Shown: piece by piece, positions 11,061 through 23,308 of the stretch
Layout of the letters: the number at the start of each line of letters is the position of its first letter
How positions within the stretch are numbered: the first letter of the stretch is position 1
From: Primula veris
Taxonomy: Eukaryota > Streptophyta > Magnoliopsida > Ericales > Primulaceae
Length of the DNA stretch: 64,000 bases
Direction of reading: 5' to 3'
Assembly (NCBI GenBank): GCA_963682055.1
Contig: OY821747.1
Location: 25,480,126 to 25,544,125, forward strand
Position numbers and translations under genes: made by a program
The notes under the pieces: generated by a model
Database searches by the model: none
What the model was told of the DNA's origin: nothing
Seen by the model: only the letters and a program-made list of their open reading frames with translations

Positions 11061-11812
11061 GACTTTAGCCTCTTCGCATACCACCATTTATTGCCTATGA
11101 ATTGATGTAACATATGCGATGTATTAATTACACATAGAAAATGGCAAAAGCCACACTTTAGTGTTGGATTTAATAATAACCCATGTGTTTTAATATTACT
11201 ACTCCATGTTAGGACTAGTTTACATGAGTACGGTATGCCTTTATATTTTGTTGAACGCTATTTTATATGTTACGTGAGCTTATAAATTGACTCGAATTTG
11301 AACATTTTTACAATGTATCTCTTTTGAGAAATTTTCCTCAAGGTTAAACATTTAGATGTAGCTTTTGAGTTGAAAATTTGCGAAATCCGGTATATATATT
11401 CACATTTAAGTTGGAATAATTATGAATTTTCCCCAAATAGGCTCACCTATTTGGATACGATGTCTAGGAAAGATAAAGGCGGAAGTCGCTCTCCTAATGA
11501 GATCGGTTTTTAAGAGGCATTTGTGCCCACCCCCCTCACCGTCTTTCCTGATCGTGTCCAAGTAGAGCTACCGAAAGGGGTTGAGTAAATAATAAGTTCC
11601 CCGAATGTATCTATATATGTGTATTTTCGCTGAATTGGTGTCTCGGTATCGGCACGTTGTTCGATTACAGAGTACCTATTCAATTGAAAGCAAAACTAGT
11701 ATTTTTCGAACCTGTCGATTCGAAACAAGTTTGTGCTTATGCAAACCATAAACATATAAACCTGTTGATTTATATGATAACTAATCCAGTATTTTTCTCC
11801 CGTTGTAGAAAA
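11061..11812 (+). other. Unassigned leader between LTR remnant and gag
   Basis: About 750 bp that match neither LTR. It contains a short conserved-looking stretch, 'gatacgatgtctaggaaag' (11454-11472), but I recognise no gene. It probably mixes original 5'-UTR with replaced sequence. Confidence 0.4.
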
Positions 11813-12808
11813 ATGTCAATCAAACTTGACTTTCCGATCCTTGATGCCGCTGGCATGAACTACTTGGACTGGACTCAAGATATCCAGAACCATCTAGATG
11901 CCCAAGGCTTGTTGGACGTCATCTACGCTGAGGATGAACATGAAGTGGAAGTGTCGCGTGAAATGAATGCGAGGGCGATGATTCTGTTCCGCCGCCACTT
12001 ATCAGATGCAATGAAGTCTGAGTTCATAGCGATCACCTCACCGAAGATGTTGTGGGACTCTCTCAGAGAGCGCTTCAACCACCAAAAGACCATATGGCTT
12101 TCTGAAGCCCGCCATGATTGGCTGAATTTGCAATTTCAGGACTTCGAGAGCGTTACGAAATATAATGCTGAAGTATGCAGAATTCGTGCTCTTCTCCAGT
12201 ATTGTGGTGAAACATTAACCGACAATGACTTGATGGAGAAGACATACACCACATTTCCTACCTCTGACAACTTGCTTCAAAAGCAATATCGTCAGTCTAA
12301 GTATACCAAGTTCCCTGAGCTCATCACCCAGCTATTATTGGACGAGAAAAATAGACTCGTTTTAATGAGGAACAACAATTCTTGTCCTGCTGGGACAAAG
12401 GCTATTCCAATGCTCGATGCTAATGCTGTTCGTGGACCTCGTCAACGATATGGGAAACGAGAAAAGGGCCAGTCGTCCCGTCAGCCAAGGAACATGGGTA
12501 AGCGTAATGCTCGTCCAGGCATGCAAGGTTTGGACAATCGTCCGAACCGAGGACCTGTGGCTCCTCATAGGCAGTCTCGTGGTGGTAGGAACAACCGGGT
12601 CAGTCGTCCCAAAGCAAGAGAACCGGCCGATATGCCAACTCTGTGCTATAAATGTGGTAGAAATGGTCATATGCAAAGGACTTGTAGGGCAACTCCCCAA
12701 GAAGTCGAAAACTACCACGAGGGTAGAAGGGTCGAAGCCAACATGATTGAACCTAGTGCAAAAGAAACTCTTGAGACCCCTGACTTTGAGGCTCACATGG
12801 AAGAATAA
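11813..12808 (+). CDS. gag: Copia Gag protein with CCHC zinc knuckle
   Basis: 331 residues from the ATG at 11813. An upstream Met at 11657 is in frame, but the sequence before 11813 does not look like Gag. The N-terminal two thirds is a copia-type capsid domain (MNYLDWTQDI, then MLWDSLRERF and FQDFESV). A basic, Arg/Gly/Gln-rich stretch follows, then CYKCGRNGHMQRTC, the retroviral CX2CX4HX4C knuckle that binds RNA. The stop at 12806-12808 separates it from pol by a 224-bp T-rich spacer. The frame has stayed open while pol has decayed. Confidence 0.9.
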   Translation: MSIKLDFPILDAAGMNYLDWTQDIQNHLDAQGLLDVIYAEDEHEVEVSREMNARAMILFRRHLSDAMKSEFIAITSPKMLWDSLRERFNHQKTIWLSEARHDWLNLQFQDFESVTKYNAEVCRIRALLQYCGETLTDNDLMEKTYTTFPTSDNLLQKQYRQSKYTKFPELITQLLLDEKNRLVLMRNNNSCPAGTKAIPMLDANAVRGPRQRYGKREKGQSSRQPRNMGKRNARPGMQGLDNRPNRGPVAPHRQSRGGRNNRVSRPKAREPADMPTLCYKCGRNGHMQRTCRATPQEVENYHEGRRVEANMIEPSAKETLETPDFEAHMEE

Positions 12809-13032
12809 AGTTTTTTTTCGTTTCTTTTAATAATTCTGTTTTGCTCCTGGATTATGTTATTTCAATTCCATTTCGGATTATGTTTTTTTTCCTTTGGATA
12901 TTGTTCATTTCTTTTGGATTATGGTTTGTTTTATGGATAATGTTTTGAACATTTCTCGTAAAATTTAAAGTTCTTTCATTGAGCAATTCCTTTTATTCGT
13001 GTGACCGACTTTAAATTATTTTACTTTTAGGC

Positions 13033-16000
13033 ATGTATTGTGGGGCAGTTGATTGTCTGGTTGATAGTGGCACTACACACACTATCTTAAAAGATAAATG
13101 GTTTTTTATCAACTTTACGCCTAAAGTAACCTCAGTGACAACAATTTCGGGCCCATCAACCCTTGTTGAAGGCTTCGGTAAATCTAAATTCACGTTGTCA
13201 AATGGTACTCCTGTTGAAGTATCTGAGGCCTTATATTCTCCGAGGTCCAGTCGTACCTTATTGAGCTTTAAGGATATCCGAGAAAATAAGTTTCATCTTG
13301 AAACTGCTCGTGAAAATGGTATTGAATACCTTCACATTACCTCCACTCAATACGACCAAAAGTGTATTCTGGAGGAGTTAAGATGTCTTTCAAGTGGTTT
13401 GTATGTTACTACAATCCAAAACTTTGAAATCAATCTAATCATTCGGCGGGCGCCGATTGATGAGAGCACTTTTATGCTATGGCATGACCGGCTTGGACAC
13501 CCGGGTCAAAATACGATGCTTCGAACGATGAACGCATCTCATGAGCATCCTCTTGGAGGAAAGAATTTCGTGATTAATCCGAAAAGCCTATGCCAAGCAT
13601 GCTCGATTGGAAAGACTAATCTCAAACCAATTCGTGTGAAACCTACGACATTGGTTTCCCAATTCCATGAAAGAATTCAAGGAGATATTTGTGGACCTAT
13701 CCAACCAACATGCGGACCATTTAAATATTTCATGGTTTTGGTTGATGCATCGACAAGATGGTCACACGTAGCTTTGTTGTCCACAAGAAACGCAGTGTTT
13801 CCAAAACTCCTAGCCGAGATCATTAAATTGAGGGCTCATCATCCGGATTATCCAATAAAGTCTATTAGACTTGATAATGCCGCGGAGTTTACATCGAAAA
13901 CTTTCGATGACTATTGCATGACTTTGGGAATTAATCTTGAACACCCAGTTACGTATGTTCATATCCAAAATGGCCTTGCAGAAGCTTTCATTAAGCGATT
14001 GCAAATGATTGGTAGAACTTTGGTTATGTTCACCAAACTTCCTATTTCTGCTTGGGGCTATTCCATTTTGCATGCTGCTGCGTTGGTCCGTCTGAGGCCC
14101 ATGGCCACCCAACCACTATCTGCGTACCAGTTGGTAACTGGATATGAGCCCGATGTCTCACATTTACGCGTGTTTGGGTGTTTAGTTAATATTCCAATTG
14201 AACCACCTAAGCGTTCCAAATTTGGACCTTAGAAACGACGGGGCATATATGTCGGTTATGAATCCCCGTCCATAATACGCTATTTAGAGCCCTTGACAGG
14301 CGATCTCTTTACTGCTAGACATGCGGATTGTAACTTTGATGAGACACTCTTCCCGTTGTTATGGGGATAAATGCACGTTAATGTTGATAAAAAAACGACG
14401 TGAATTAACGTGGCATGTACCCACTATGTCTCATCTAGATCCCCCAACTGCACATAGTGATAAGGAAGTGCAGAGAATCCTAGTTCTGCAAAATGTTACA
14501 AATCAAATGTCAGACGCATTTAATGACCTGGTAAATGTCACGAGATCACATATACATGCTGTAAATGTGCCTGCAAGGATAGACATTCCTGTGAGATGCC
14601 ATGTTCCTGTTGAACATGTTGCTCCGGTTATACCCACCAAGCAAAGGACGCTGCCATTGGCCGTCCAGTCTGCCGCTCTTCCCAAGAAAAGAGGAAGACC
14701 GGTTGGTTCCAAGGATGTTCTGCCTCGGAGGAGGAGAAATTCTGTTGCATCCGTTTTGCCACATGAGATCATTAAGGATCACGGTGATGTATTAGAGGAG
14801 TGTGTTCCAGATAAAACACCAGTTTCCTAATCATCCCGATAACCTCGAAATATCTATCAATTATACTAGTTCAGACGATATTTGAAGCGAAACGAAACTG
14901 TCATCGATGATGTGTTTATATACGCAGTGGCCACTGACATTATGAGCAATGATGGCATGGAACCACGTACCATTGCTGATTGTCAACGAAGAACGGACTG
15001 GTCTCAATGGAAACAAGCAATCCAGACTGAATTGGATTCCTTCACAAAACGAAGAGTGTTTAGACCTGTCGTTCCAACACTACCCAATGTTAAACCAGTT
15101 GGTTATAAATGGGTTTTCGTAAGGAAGCGTAATGAGAATAATGAGATTGTTAGATACAAAGCTCGCCTAGTGGCGCAAGGCTTCTCTCAATGCCCTGGAA
15201 TTGATTACGAGGAGACGTATTCTCCCGTAATGGACGTTATAACGTTCCGCTACTTAATCAGTTTAATAGTTTCCAAAAAACTGAATATGCAGCTCATGGA
15301 TGTGGTCACACCTTATCTCTACGGGGATCTGGATACAGAGATATACATGAAAGTCCCTGATGGACTTAAGTTGCCTAAATCAAGTAGTTCCCGGCCACGA
15401 AACACATTCTCGATTAGACTGAGACGATCACTATATGGATTGAAACAATCCGGACGGATGTGGTATAACCGTCTAAGTGAATACTTGATCGGCTTGTGAT
15501 ATTTTAATAATGAACTATGCCCATGCGTGTTCATAAAGAAATCCACTTCAGGATATGCGATTATCGCAGTCTATGTAGATGATATGAATCTTATAGGAAC
15601 CTCGAAAGAGGTGTTTGAAACTGCTGAAATCCTGAAGAAGAAATTCGAGATGAAAGATCTTGGGAAGACACGGTATTGCCTCGGCCTGCAGATCGAGCAC
15701 CGTAAAGATGGAATTTTAGTCCATCAAGAAAGCTACACACAAAAGGTGTTGAGGCGCTTTAGTCATAGTGACGCTAAGCTGTCCTCTACTCCCATGGTCG
15801 TCCACTCTCTAGACATTAATAAGGACCCCTTTCATCCAAAGGAGGACGATGAAGAGATATTAAGCCCTGAGTGCTCATATCTGGGTGCAATAGGCGCACT
15901 ATTGTACTTGGCCCAATGTACTAGACCGGACATCTCGTTTGCTGTGAATTGTCTAGCTCGACACAGCACCGCGCCAACACGCCGCCACTGGTGACATTTT

Positions 16001-16592
16001 CCATTACCTTAGAGGTACTACGGGCATGGGATTATTCTATCCCTTTGCGCCGAGTGGATCTAGCTCCATTGATCCTCGAAATAACGCAACCCTTGTCGGT
16101 TACGCCGATGCGGGTTACTTATCAGACCCGCACAAGGGACGTTCCCAATCTGGTTATGTCTTTACCATAGGAAACATGGCTATATCATGGAGGTCTCGTA
16201 AATAGACCTTGGTGGCTAATTCGACGAACCACTCTGAGCTACTCGCGCTCTATGAGGCGACTAGAGAGTGTGTATGACTTCGAGCAGTTATTGGCCATAT
16301 TCAAAGTACGTGTGATCTATCTTATGATCCTGATGAACCAGTTGTTATTTATGAGGACAACACCGCTGTTATTGATCAAGCGAAATATGGTTACATCAAA
16401 GGTGATGCCACTAAACATATCTCGCCAAAGTTGTTCTTTACACATGAACAACAAGCGCTTCAAAGGATTGAAGTGAAGCATATTGGATCCGAGAACAATC
16501 ATGCAGACTTGTTCACCAAGTCACTGCCAAAATATTCGTTCCAAAAACATGTTAGAGCGATCGGACTTAGGAAGCTCTCCGAGCTTTCCTAA
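13033..16592 (+). pseudogene. pol: Copia pol remnant: protease, integrase, RT, RNase H
   Basis: In order: protease with VDSGTTHTIL (DSG active site); integrase zinc region (WHDRLGHPG, later CQAC) and core; RT from about 14990, with YKARLVAQGF and YVDDMNLIG; RNase H with GYADAGYL. Breaks seen: TAG 14230-14232, TAA 14368-14370, TGA 15497-15499, a frameshift at about 15994 between the 'RRHW' end and the RNase H, and TAG 16203-16205. The reading ends at TAA 16590-16592. The integrase C-terminal part continues past the first stop, so the lesions came after loss of selection. Lineage within Ty1/copia not assigned. Confidence 0.9.
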
Positions 16593-17289
16593 ACGACATG
16601 TTTCCATGCACCCTGTTGTGTGCAAGTGAGGGGGAGCATCCTGACGTATGTTTATCACCCTGTTGTGTGTATCCTCACATATGCTTACCACCCTGTTGCA
16701 TGTAAGTTCTCACTAGTTATTATTCCCGCACCCATTAGTATGCATTAGAGGGAGAGCATCCTGATGAATGCTTGTGTACGCTTTTTGTCCTTATTTCAAG
16801 GGTTTGTCCCACTAGGTTTACCTTGACAAGTTTTTTTAGCGAGACACATTTCTAATCCTGTTCTCACTTATGATTGCTGAAATCAGGGGGAGTATCCAGT
16901 TGTATACTTCTAACCATCGTGCACTCTTTTGTCCTTCGATTAGAGTTTTGTCCCACAGGGTTTTCTCTAACAATGTTTTAATGAGACACCGTGTATGGTT
17001 ATTTCCCCCGCTACTACTGATAGTTGTGTACTCTTTTGTCCTTCGATCAAGTTTTTCCCACTGGGTTTTCTTGGTAAGCTTTTGATGAGGCACATATTTT
17101 CTAGTCAGTTCATTAACGCACTTGTATAGCGTTTCGGCTACTCCATTCGGCAACACCATTTTGTCCTATGATCCGGTTTTTGTGGGTTTTCCGGGCTTGA
17201 GGTTTTATGTGTTGACAATTGCGAATGCGACTCAACAAAGTTTATGAAGACGAGGAAGCTTGCAGAATGTTTGGACACCCAATATGGAG

Positions 17290-17571
17290 TATTGTGATAC
17301 ATTGTGTGGTTGTCCATATTCATGTATAGGTTACATACATTATGTATAACCTTTGAGTTTGTGACTTATGGCTTTCTACCTTCCCTCTTCTACATGTATC
17401 GGCTTTCTAGCTTTCCTCCTGTACATGTATCTTGTTCCACCCCTCCACTATATAAAGGGGTTGGAGTCTTCATAGTTGGACACACATATTCATAATTGAA
17501 TAAGATGACTTTACTCTCTCTCCATACATATCTTGTTATGTCGATACTTTGCTAATAATTGCCACACAACA
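17290..17571 (+). repeat. Right LTR of the decayed copia (282 bp)
   Basis: Runs from TATTGTGATAC (the left end has TGTTGTGATAC) to CACACAACA. It includes a good TATA box at about 17448-17460, and the downstream part would be R/U5. Confidence 0.85.
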
Positions 17572-17576
17572 GAGTT

Positions 17577-19261
17577 AATATTTTGTAAAGAGAAATGGAA
17601 AAATTGGAATCGGATTTTTGCAAGTGCCCATAAAAATATGAGAATTAAATGACTGTGGTCTCCGGTGTCCATAGTTAAGCCTTGGCTTGATATACTTTAT
17701 CCTTAATTAGACATCTGATTATGTTGTTTTAATTGGACTATTTCATGAACTTGATAGATTTACAGTATGCTCATATGCTAAGGATTGGATGCCAAACGAC
17801 ATAATTTTTAGCATATAAAAAAAAAGTATAATTAATTAGAACACATGTTTTGTGATTTAATCAAGTGATTTTGATGAGCACGGGCAGGGCATATTTCGGT
17901 TTACTAGTCAATTATATTTTTATTTCCGACATTATATTTGCGGTGGTCTATTTGATGATATTTGTGATGAAACCCACAAACCTTTAATACAGTATTATTA
18001 TGTTGAGTTTTGTGAAATTATAAGAAAAGCGCCTTATTTTCTCACATTTTCCTCCTTTTTGATTTTTTTTCTAGTGAATTAATTAGTATCGTTCTTGTTT
18101 CCTTGTCTGTTTCTCTAAAAACAATAACAATTGAGGTTCATCATTGTTATCTAGAGCAAGTCATTTCTAGAACTCTTGTGAAACCCTAATTTTTCTTTTT
18201 ATCTCCTTTCCAAATCAAAAAATTAACCATGAGTGAATATGCTCTTATATCTTTTGTTGATATATCTCAGGTTAGGTATCCGATCATATTTAATGTGTAA
18301 CATAAAGTTTTCGATCCTTACAAGTGTCTACAATATCATGATTTCCCCCAAAATAGCTGTTCCAGCATTGGTAGAATTTCGGCCAATAGAAAATGTTATT
18401 TACGCTAAAAACCCATGTGATGGGGAAAATATTTATAATTTTTGTTGTATTATAAAGTTTGATGGTACGTATATTACGGGTTAGATATGGATAAAGAAAT
18501 AATTGGTGATCGAAAGAGACGAAGAAGACTCGTCCGAGCCCAAGAATGAAGTAGATGAAAAACGAAAAAAAACAACGGAAAATAAGTTGTGATCATTGAG
18601 ACTCAATTATGTGCATGACGAAAAATCTGCATGTAATTCCGACTTCAAATCAAAAGAGGGTAATTCTTTCGAATCTTACGGAAACAATAACGTTGAGGTG
18701 TATCCATTAATTGTCTCATGTAATAAACCGTCTATTAATTTTGTAGACCCGTTTGACGAGGGATTATATGTTTATAGAGCATAAGAGTAATAAAATACCA
18801 ATTTTTTTTTTTTGCATTTGTGATAAGTGCTGCCCATACGTTTTTTGACAATTATAATTACTGTATGTAACTTGGTTGAACAAACCAAGAAGTGTGGTTA
18901 TCTCTGACAACTACCTTAATGACAAATTGACAATTGTCAATAATCCTTTGTTTCATAGTGTTCCAGTTTACCTGCCTCAGTTGTTAACTCGCTACACTGA
19001 AAATATTAAGGAGGTCGATTACTGGCCAATAACTTGGATTAATTGCTTTTTGACACAGAAATTGTGTTCATGTAATTTTAATGCATATGCTAATGTGTTA
19101 CCAGTCAAAAAAAAAAATACAACTGAAATTGTCGGATCACTTGTAAATGTAAATGATAAGTTGGACAAAACGAGGTAAAGAGTTGCACAGTGTGCTTCCA
19201 TATTAAATCAATGTTGCGGGTTTACTTTTTCAAACTTTGTCTTTAAGTTGAAAATTATGCT
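17577..19261. other. Upstream part of duplication copy A and junction to copy B
   Basis: 17577 to about 17870 is the displaced continuation of the 5' flank of germin-like copy A; it matches 21262 to about 21790 upstream of copy B ('taatattttgtaaagagaaat', 'tgctcatatgct-aggat'). 17900-18820 has short open frames (18233-18484, 18596-18784) that I cannot assign to any family and do not call as genes. From 18822 the second copy of the duplicated segment starts and runs to the end of the copy B gene. Confidence 0.65.
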
Positions 19262-20871
19262 TTAATCGACATGGAACGATTTTTCCAAAAGATCGCTTGA
19301 AATCGAAGGATTGGACCCGAACAAAGAATCCCCGATGAGGACAAACCCAGGATCTTGACTACTAAGAAACACTTTCGCAAATGCATTGCAATTTCCACCG
19401 TTAAACTCATAGTGAATAAGACCCTTTGGGAAGACAAATACATCACCTTTTTTTAGTATTTTTGTGATAAGCTTGTTTTCGGGACTGGAAGTGATAAACC
19501 CTACTTCTATTGAACCTTCTATTAAGGTTAAAACTTCGGTAGCTCGGGGATGAATGTGGAGAGGGTTGATACCCCCAGGCGCTATATCAAGACGAGCCAT
19601 TGAAATTCCTAAAGTGTTCAATGCTGGCAATTGTGTTACAAATACCTTAGTCACCTTCGATCCGTATTCATTTGTTGTGTTACCTATAGTGGAGAAATCG
19701 TCAATAATATTCCGGTGTCACGAAGAATATGTGATAGATCTTAGCAAACTCAATGAGAAAACACGTCGTCATTCACTTATGTCAAAAAACAAATGGTCAA
19801 ATTATCCCTAATATAGTTAGATTAATTTTGGCATTATTTATACTTTGGAGAGTATATACTACTGTATATAATTGTAGCCAAATAATTTGACTTTTTGTTG
19901 AGAAGTAAGTTGCTAATATTTGATTTAAGGGAAAGAAAGATCGATAACATATATTTTTACTCAATAAGTACGTATATACATATCAACTTCCCCGTTAGAG
20001 GGATCAAAAAATTAATAATTTTGAATCTTTTTCAAAAGTTTTATAATAAGTAAATTCTTTTATAAATAGAGCTTCACCTACGGTTTACCTGCAATGTCCA
20101 AGCCGCTGAAGAAGAAGTCATCTGGTTGTGCTAGCTTTGGATCCTCGCAAGTGAGACCGTTTACATTCACTACATCGGAAAATTATGCCTTTTCTTGAGT
20201 AATGAATAGAAGTAAGTTGATCAAAAGTTTCAAATTAACCTAACCCGAACATAAATTTGATTCCCTAACTTTAACGAAGCTATAGTAATTCTTACCTTAA
20301 TAGTAATACCCTCAATTTTAGACATTTCTCAGTTTATTGAATTTATACTTATAAGTTGATGGGAACTCAAGATATTATTGTCAGCCAAGTTCTTCCAACA
20401 GACAACTTAATTTCTTTCAAGTAAAAAATATTGTACGTGTTTTGGATAAGAAACCATACTAACTCAAGAACTTTGGCTATAGAAGTGATTTTTGATTGTA
20501 AAGAAGATGCTCATAATGACACAAGCATGCATGGTAAGTCATAGTCACTTTGGAATCGATGTCATTTTACTTATAAATATGGTTATTTACTATGTATTAG
20601 AAATCATATGACTCATGATAAAAAATAAAAAATAAAAAGAGACAGAATTGTTTATACATCATTGGCAAGGTTTTCTCTTTAGGGATCAAGGATTTTATTA
20701 TGCAGTCAGCATTAATTAAAAAAATCAACTTATAACAAAAGAGATATGGAACTAAATAGTACCTGAGCTATTTTTTGTGGCTATGCAAAAGTCTTGTAGA
20801 GGATTAGCATATGCTAAAGCAATGTAACAAGTTATAATTAGCAATGCTAATGGCTTAAGATGAGGAGCCAT
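19262..20871 (-). CDS. GLP: Germin-like protein, copy B, C-terminally truncated
   Basis: Exons on the minus strand: 20871-20763, 20169-20089 and 19683-19262, giving 203 residues. It is very close to copy A: signal peptide [20 protein letters not shown], cupin ligands His106, His108, Glu113 and His154, box 2 identical. Two changes stand out. The usual Pro-Pro before the first ligand His is Pro-Leu (GGINPLHIH). A TAA (19262-19264) ends the frame 18 residues early relative to copy A. After that stop the old frame still reads NLKTKFE and ends at a TGA at the copy A position, so the stop is a point change. The lost part is the C-terminal helix that in germins takes part in oligomer packing. It may be a functional shortened allele or an early pseudogene. 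Confidence 0.85.
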
Positions 20872-22339
20872 TATAGAATAAGTCATGTGCTCGTGTTGTA
20901 AAAAAAAAATATGTGAAGGCAAAATTTTGGGACATATTATTAAGTGGCACTTAAGAGTTCATTTTATAGATATGGATAAATATAGGACATATTTGTCATT
21001 TTTATAAAACAACTTTGTAGGAGCTGTCTCACTATTAAAGTTAGACGGCCATTTTAATTTCTTGTTGAAGTGTACATCAACGGGTTTATATCATTTATTT
21101 ACTTAACTAGGCGTGAGTATATTAATGATTAAATTTGTCTTATACTTCTATATGATTAATTTTTCATTCTTCCCAAATTAATAGTGTTAATTTCCTTTTT
21201 AGAGTTTCTTTAAAGGTTTAACTTTTTTGATGAACTTTTTTTGAAATGCCATATTCATGTTATTAATATTTTGTAAAGAGAAATCGAAGATTTGGAATCA
21301 GGTTTTTGGAAGTGCACATAAAAATATGAGAATTAAATGACTGCTTGATATGGTCTTTGGTGTGCTGTTTTTTTGTAAATGACTGCTTGATATTACTACA
21401 TCTGAAATACAACTACTCTATCGGGTTTTTTTTTCAAATAAAAAACTTCTGGTGGTCTATTGGTATACTTAATTCTAAATATAAAACCGACACTGTTGTT
21501 TTAATTGGACTATTCATATGAAATTATATTACGGGCGGCCTAGTACGTTTGGTTGTCCAAGATCCAGTCAAATTTGTTTTTCGCCCAAGGCCTATTACCA
21601 AAATTAATTTATTTACTTTTTGCCCTTAGTTTTTTTTTTTTCCCAGATCCAAAGTTTATTAGACTTGGTCTTGGAGCGCCCCCGATTACACTATATGCTC
21701 ATATGCTGAGGATCAGATGCCAAGTGACACAATTTATAGCATATAAAACAAAAGTAACTAAAACACGGGTTTTCAGATTTTATCATGTAACTAATTATAT
21801 CTGTGCCTCTCCCCTACTTCGTTTGTTGTCATTGATGTTATTGCAAATTTAGCCACAACTACTATATCGTTAGAATAACTATAAATCGTCTGTCCGTGTT
21901 CATCTTTTATTATAGTAAAATGATCCCTTTAGCGAGTCTAGCCGCTCACTGCTCTCACTCTCATTCTCCTTATAAAATCTGTAGGTAAGCGAGGAGCACC
22001 ACCTAACAGATATAAGAAAAAGGACCATATAGTAACACTTTTGTGACCTTACTCCATTATCAAAATGGATGAAGCTCAAAAATATTTTATATGTATCGTT
22101 CCTAGTATAAATAGTACCTCGATCCGATCTTTATGAGCAATCTGGTTCACCTTTCCCATCGCAGTTGACAGTTTTTAACGCAATATGTACGTCACGCTAA
22201 AAGTCTGATATTACTATGAAGCGTTATATAACAATCCCGACACCTCTCTATTTAGCTTTATGAAAAAAAGAGCTTATATTACTATTAGTTTGCGTAGGTA
22301 GGTGACGTAATTCTAAGATAAAATGGTCTCACATTGGTT
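20872..22339. other. 5' flank of germin-like copy B
   Basis: A TATA-like TATAAAATG (20960-20968, minus strand) lies 89-97 bp upstream of the copy B ATG. The region to about 21790 is homologous to the copy A flank. The expected empty site for the copia insertion is near 21258-21266 ('ttattaatattttg'). Beyond 21800 I see no gene. Confidence 0.6.
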
Positions 22340-22347
22340 GATTATGG

Positions 22348-23300
22348 TTAGTGTTTTAAGAATCTTTTAACGTTACGCAACGTTGTGCGATATAGTGATT
22401 TTTGAAAGAAAAACACAACGATAAAACGGTATTTGGGTGGTAAAGCGAAAAAATCACGTTATTGGGTCTAAAAGCGCAAAAAATTATGATATTTTGGACC
22501 GAAATCCTAACCACCGAGTATTTAAAAAACAAACAAAAAACCAGTATTGCACTACGTCGTTTTAGTTTGGCATATATTTTTCTTTGGTTTGACAAATAAA
22601 CGAATATTCTCACTTCTTCTCTTTTTCTAATCCACCTCCACCCAATCCCGGCGTCCACCCAACCCCGATATTCACCGCCTGCGAATGAAGGTCAATCATG
22701 AAGGAGTCGGTTATTTCCCTTATTAATTAAGATAAGCAAACTGAGACATGCATAGATTCAAGTCTTAATATTTGCTAATTATTATTATTTTTATGTAGAA
22801 ACATACTATATTATATATTTCGATTTTGGATTATGTAATTTTATTTTGTTTAGCAAAGTAATGAATAAATTTGTACGCACGTGTTTGTTTACAACTAAAT
22901 CATAATTAAATTTAATGTATATCATGAGATTTTATCTTATTTTATATAGAGTGAAATAGATAAAAATGAGTGAATTTTCTTGTAAGTACGCTGTTAGCAT
23001 ACCGTAAGTGGAAGATTATAAATATATTTTTTGTAAATTTTATGATTAAAGAATGACTTGTGATTATATTAGTCGTATTGAATTATGTATTTGCTTAATT
23101 ATAACGGTATACACATTGTATTGTATTTAACTATTTTATTGTTAATACAATTAACATAAATTATATGATTACCTAGTATTGTATTGTTATATTAATAGGA
23201 AAAAAATACACCGCAAAACGTTTTTTTGCTACGCCATTTGCGCTTTTAGCATAGCTCTCGGAAAAAAGTCTATGCAAACGATAACAATATTTAAAATACT
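22348..23300. mobile_element. hAT-like non-autonomous element, 953 bp
   Basis: Flanked by perfect 8-bp duplications GATTATGG (22340-22347 and 23301-23308). Ends are related inverted sequences: left (TT)AGTGTTTTAAG, right TTTAAAATACT. The left subterminal part ('aacgttacgcaacgttg', 'gatatagtgatttttgaaag') is shared, inverted, with the element at 39585-40079. No transposase frame. Confidence 0.75.
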
Positions 23301-23308
23301 GATTATGG

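Larger units (their letters stand above)
10953..17571 (+). mobile_element. Decayed Ty1/copia retrotransposon
   Basis: The ends read TGTTGTG at 10953 and CACAACA at 17571, flanked by identical 5-bp duplications GAGTT (10948-10952 and 17572-17576). The right LTR (17290-17571) is 282 bp with a TATA box (CTATATAAAGGGG, near 17448-17460). The left LTR matches it for only about the first 105 bp (10953-11060) and is then unrelated. Gag (11813-12808) is open, while pol has several stops and a frameshift. The element is inserted in the 5' flank of germin-like copy A and absent from copy B. It cannot be autonomous. Confidence 0.9.

Noticed and set aside
12362..12796. 144-residue minus-strand frame in copia gag
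   Set aside because: Antisense shadow of the Gag zinc-knuckle region.
18233..18784. Two small plus-strand frames between the germin-like copies
   Set aside because: No recognisable domain, no consistent exon joins, and the sequence between them has stops in all useful frames.
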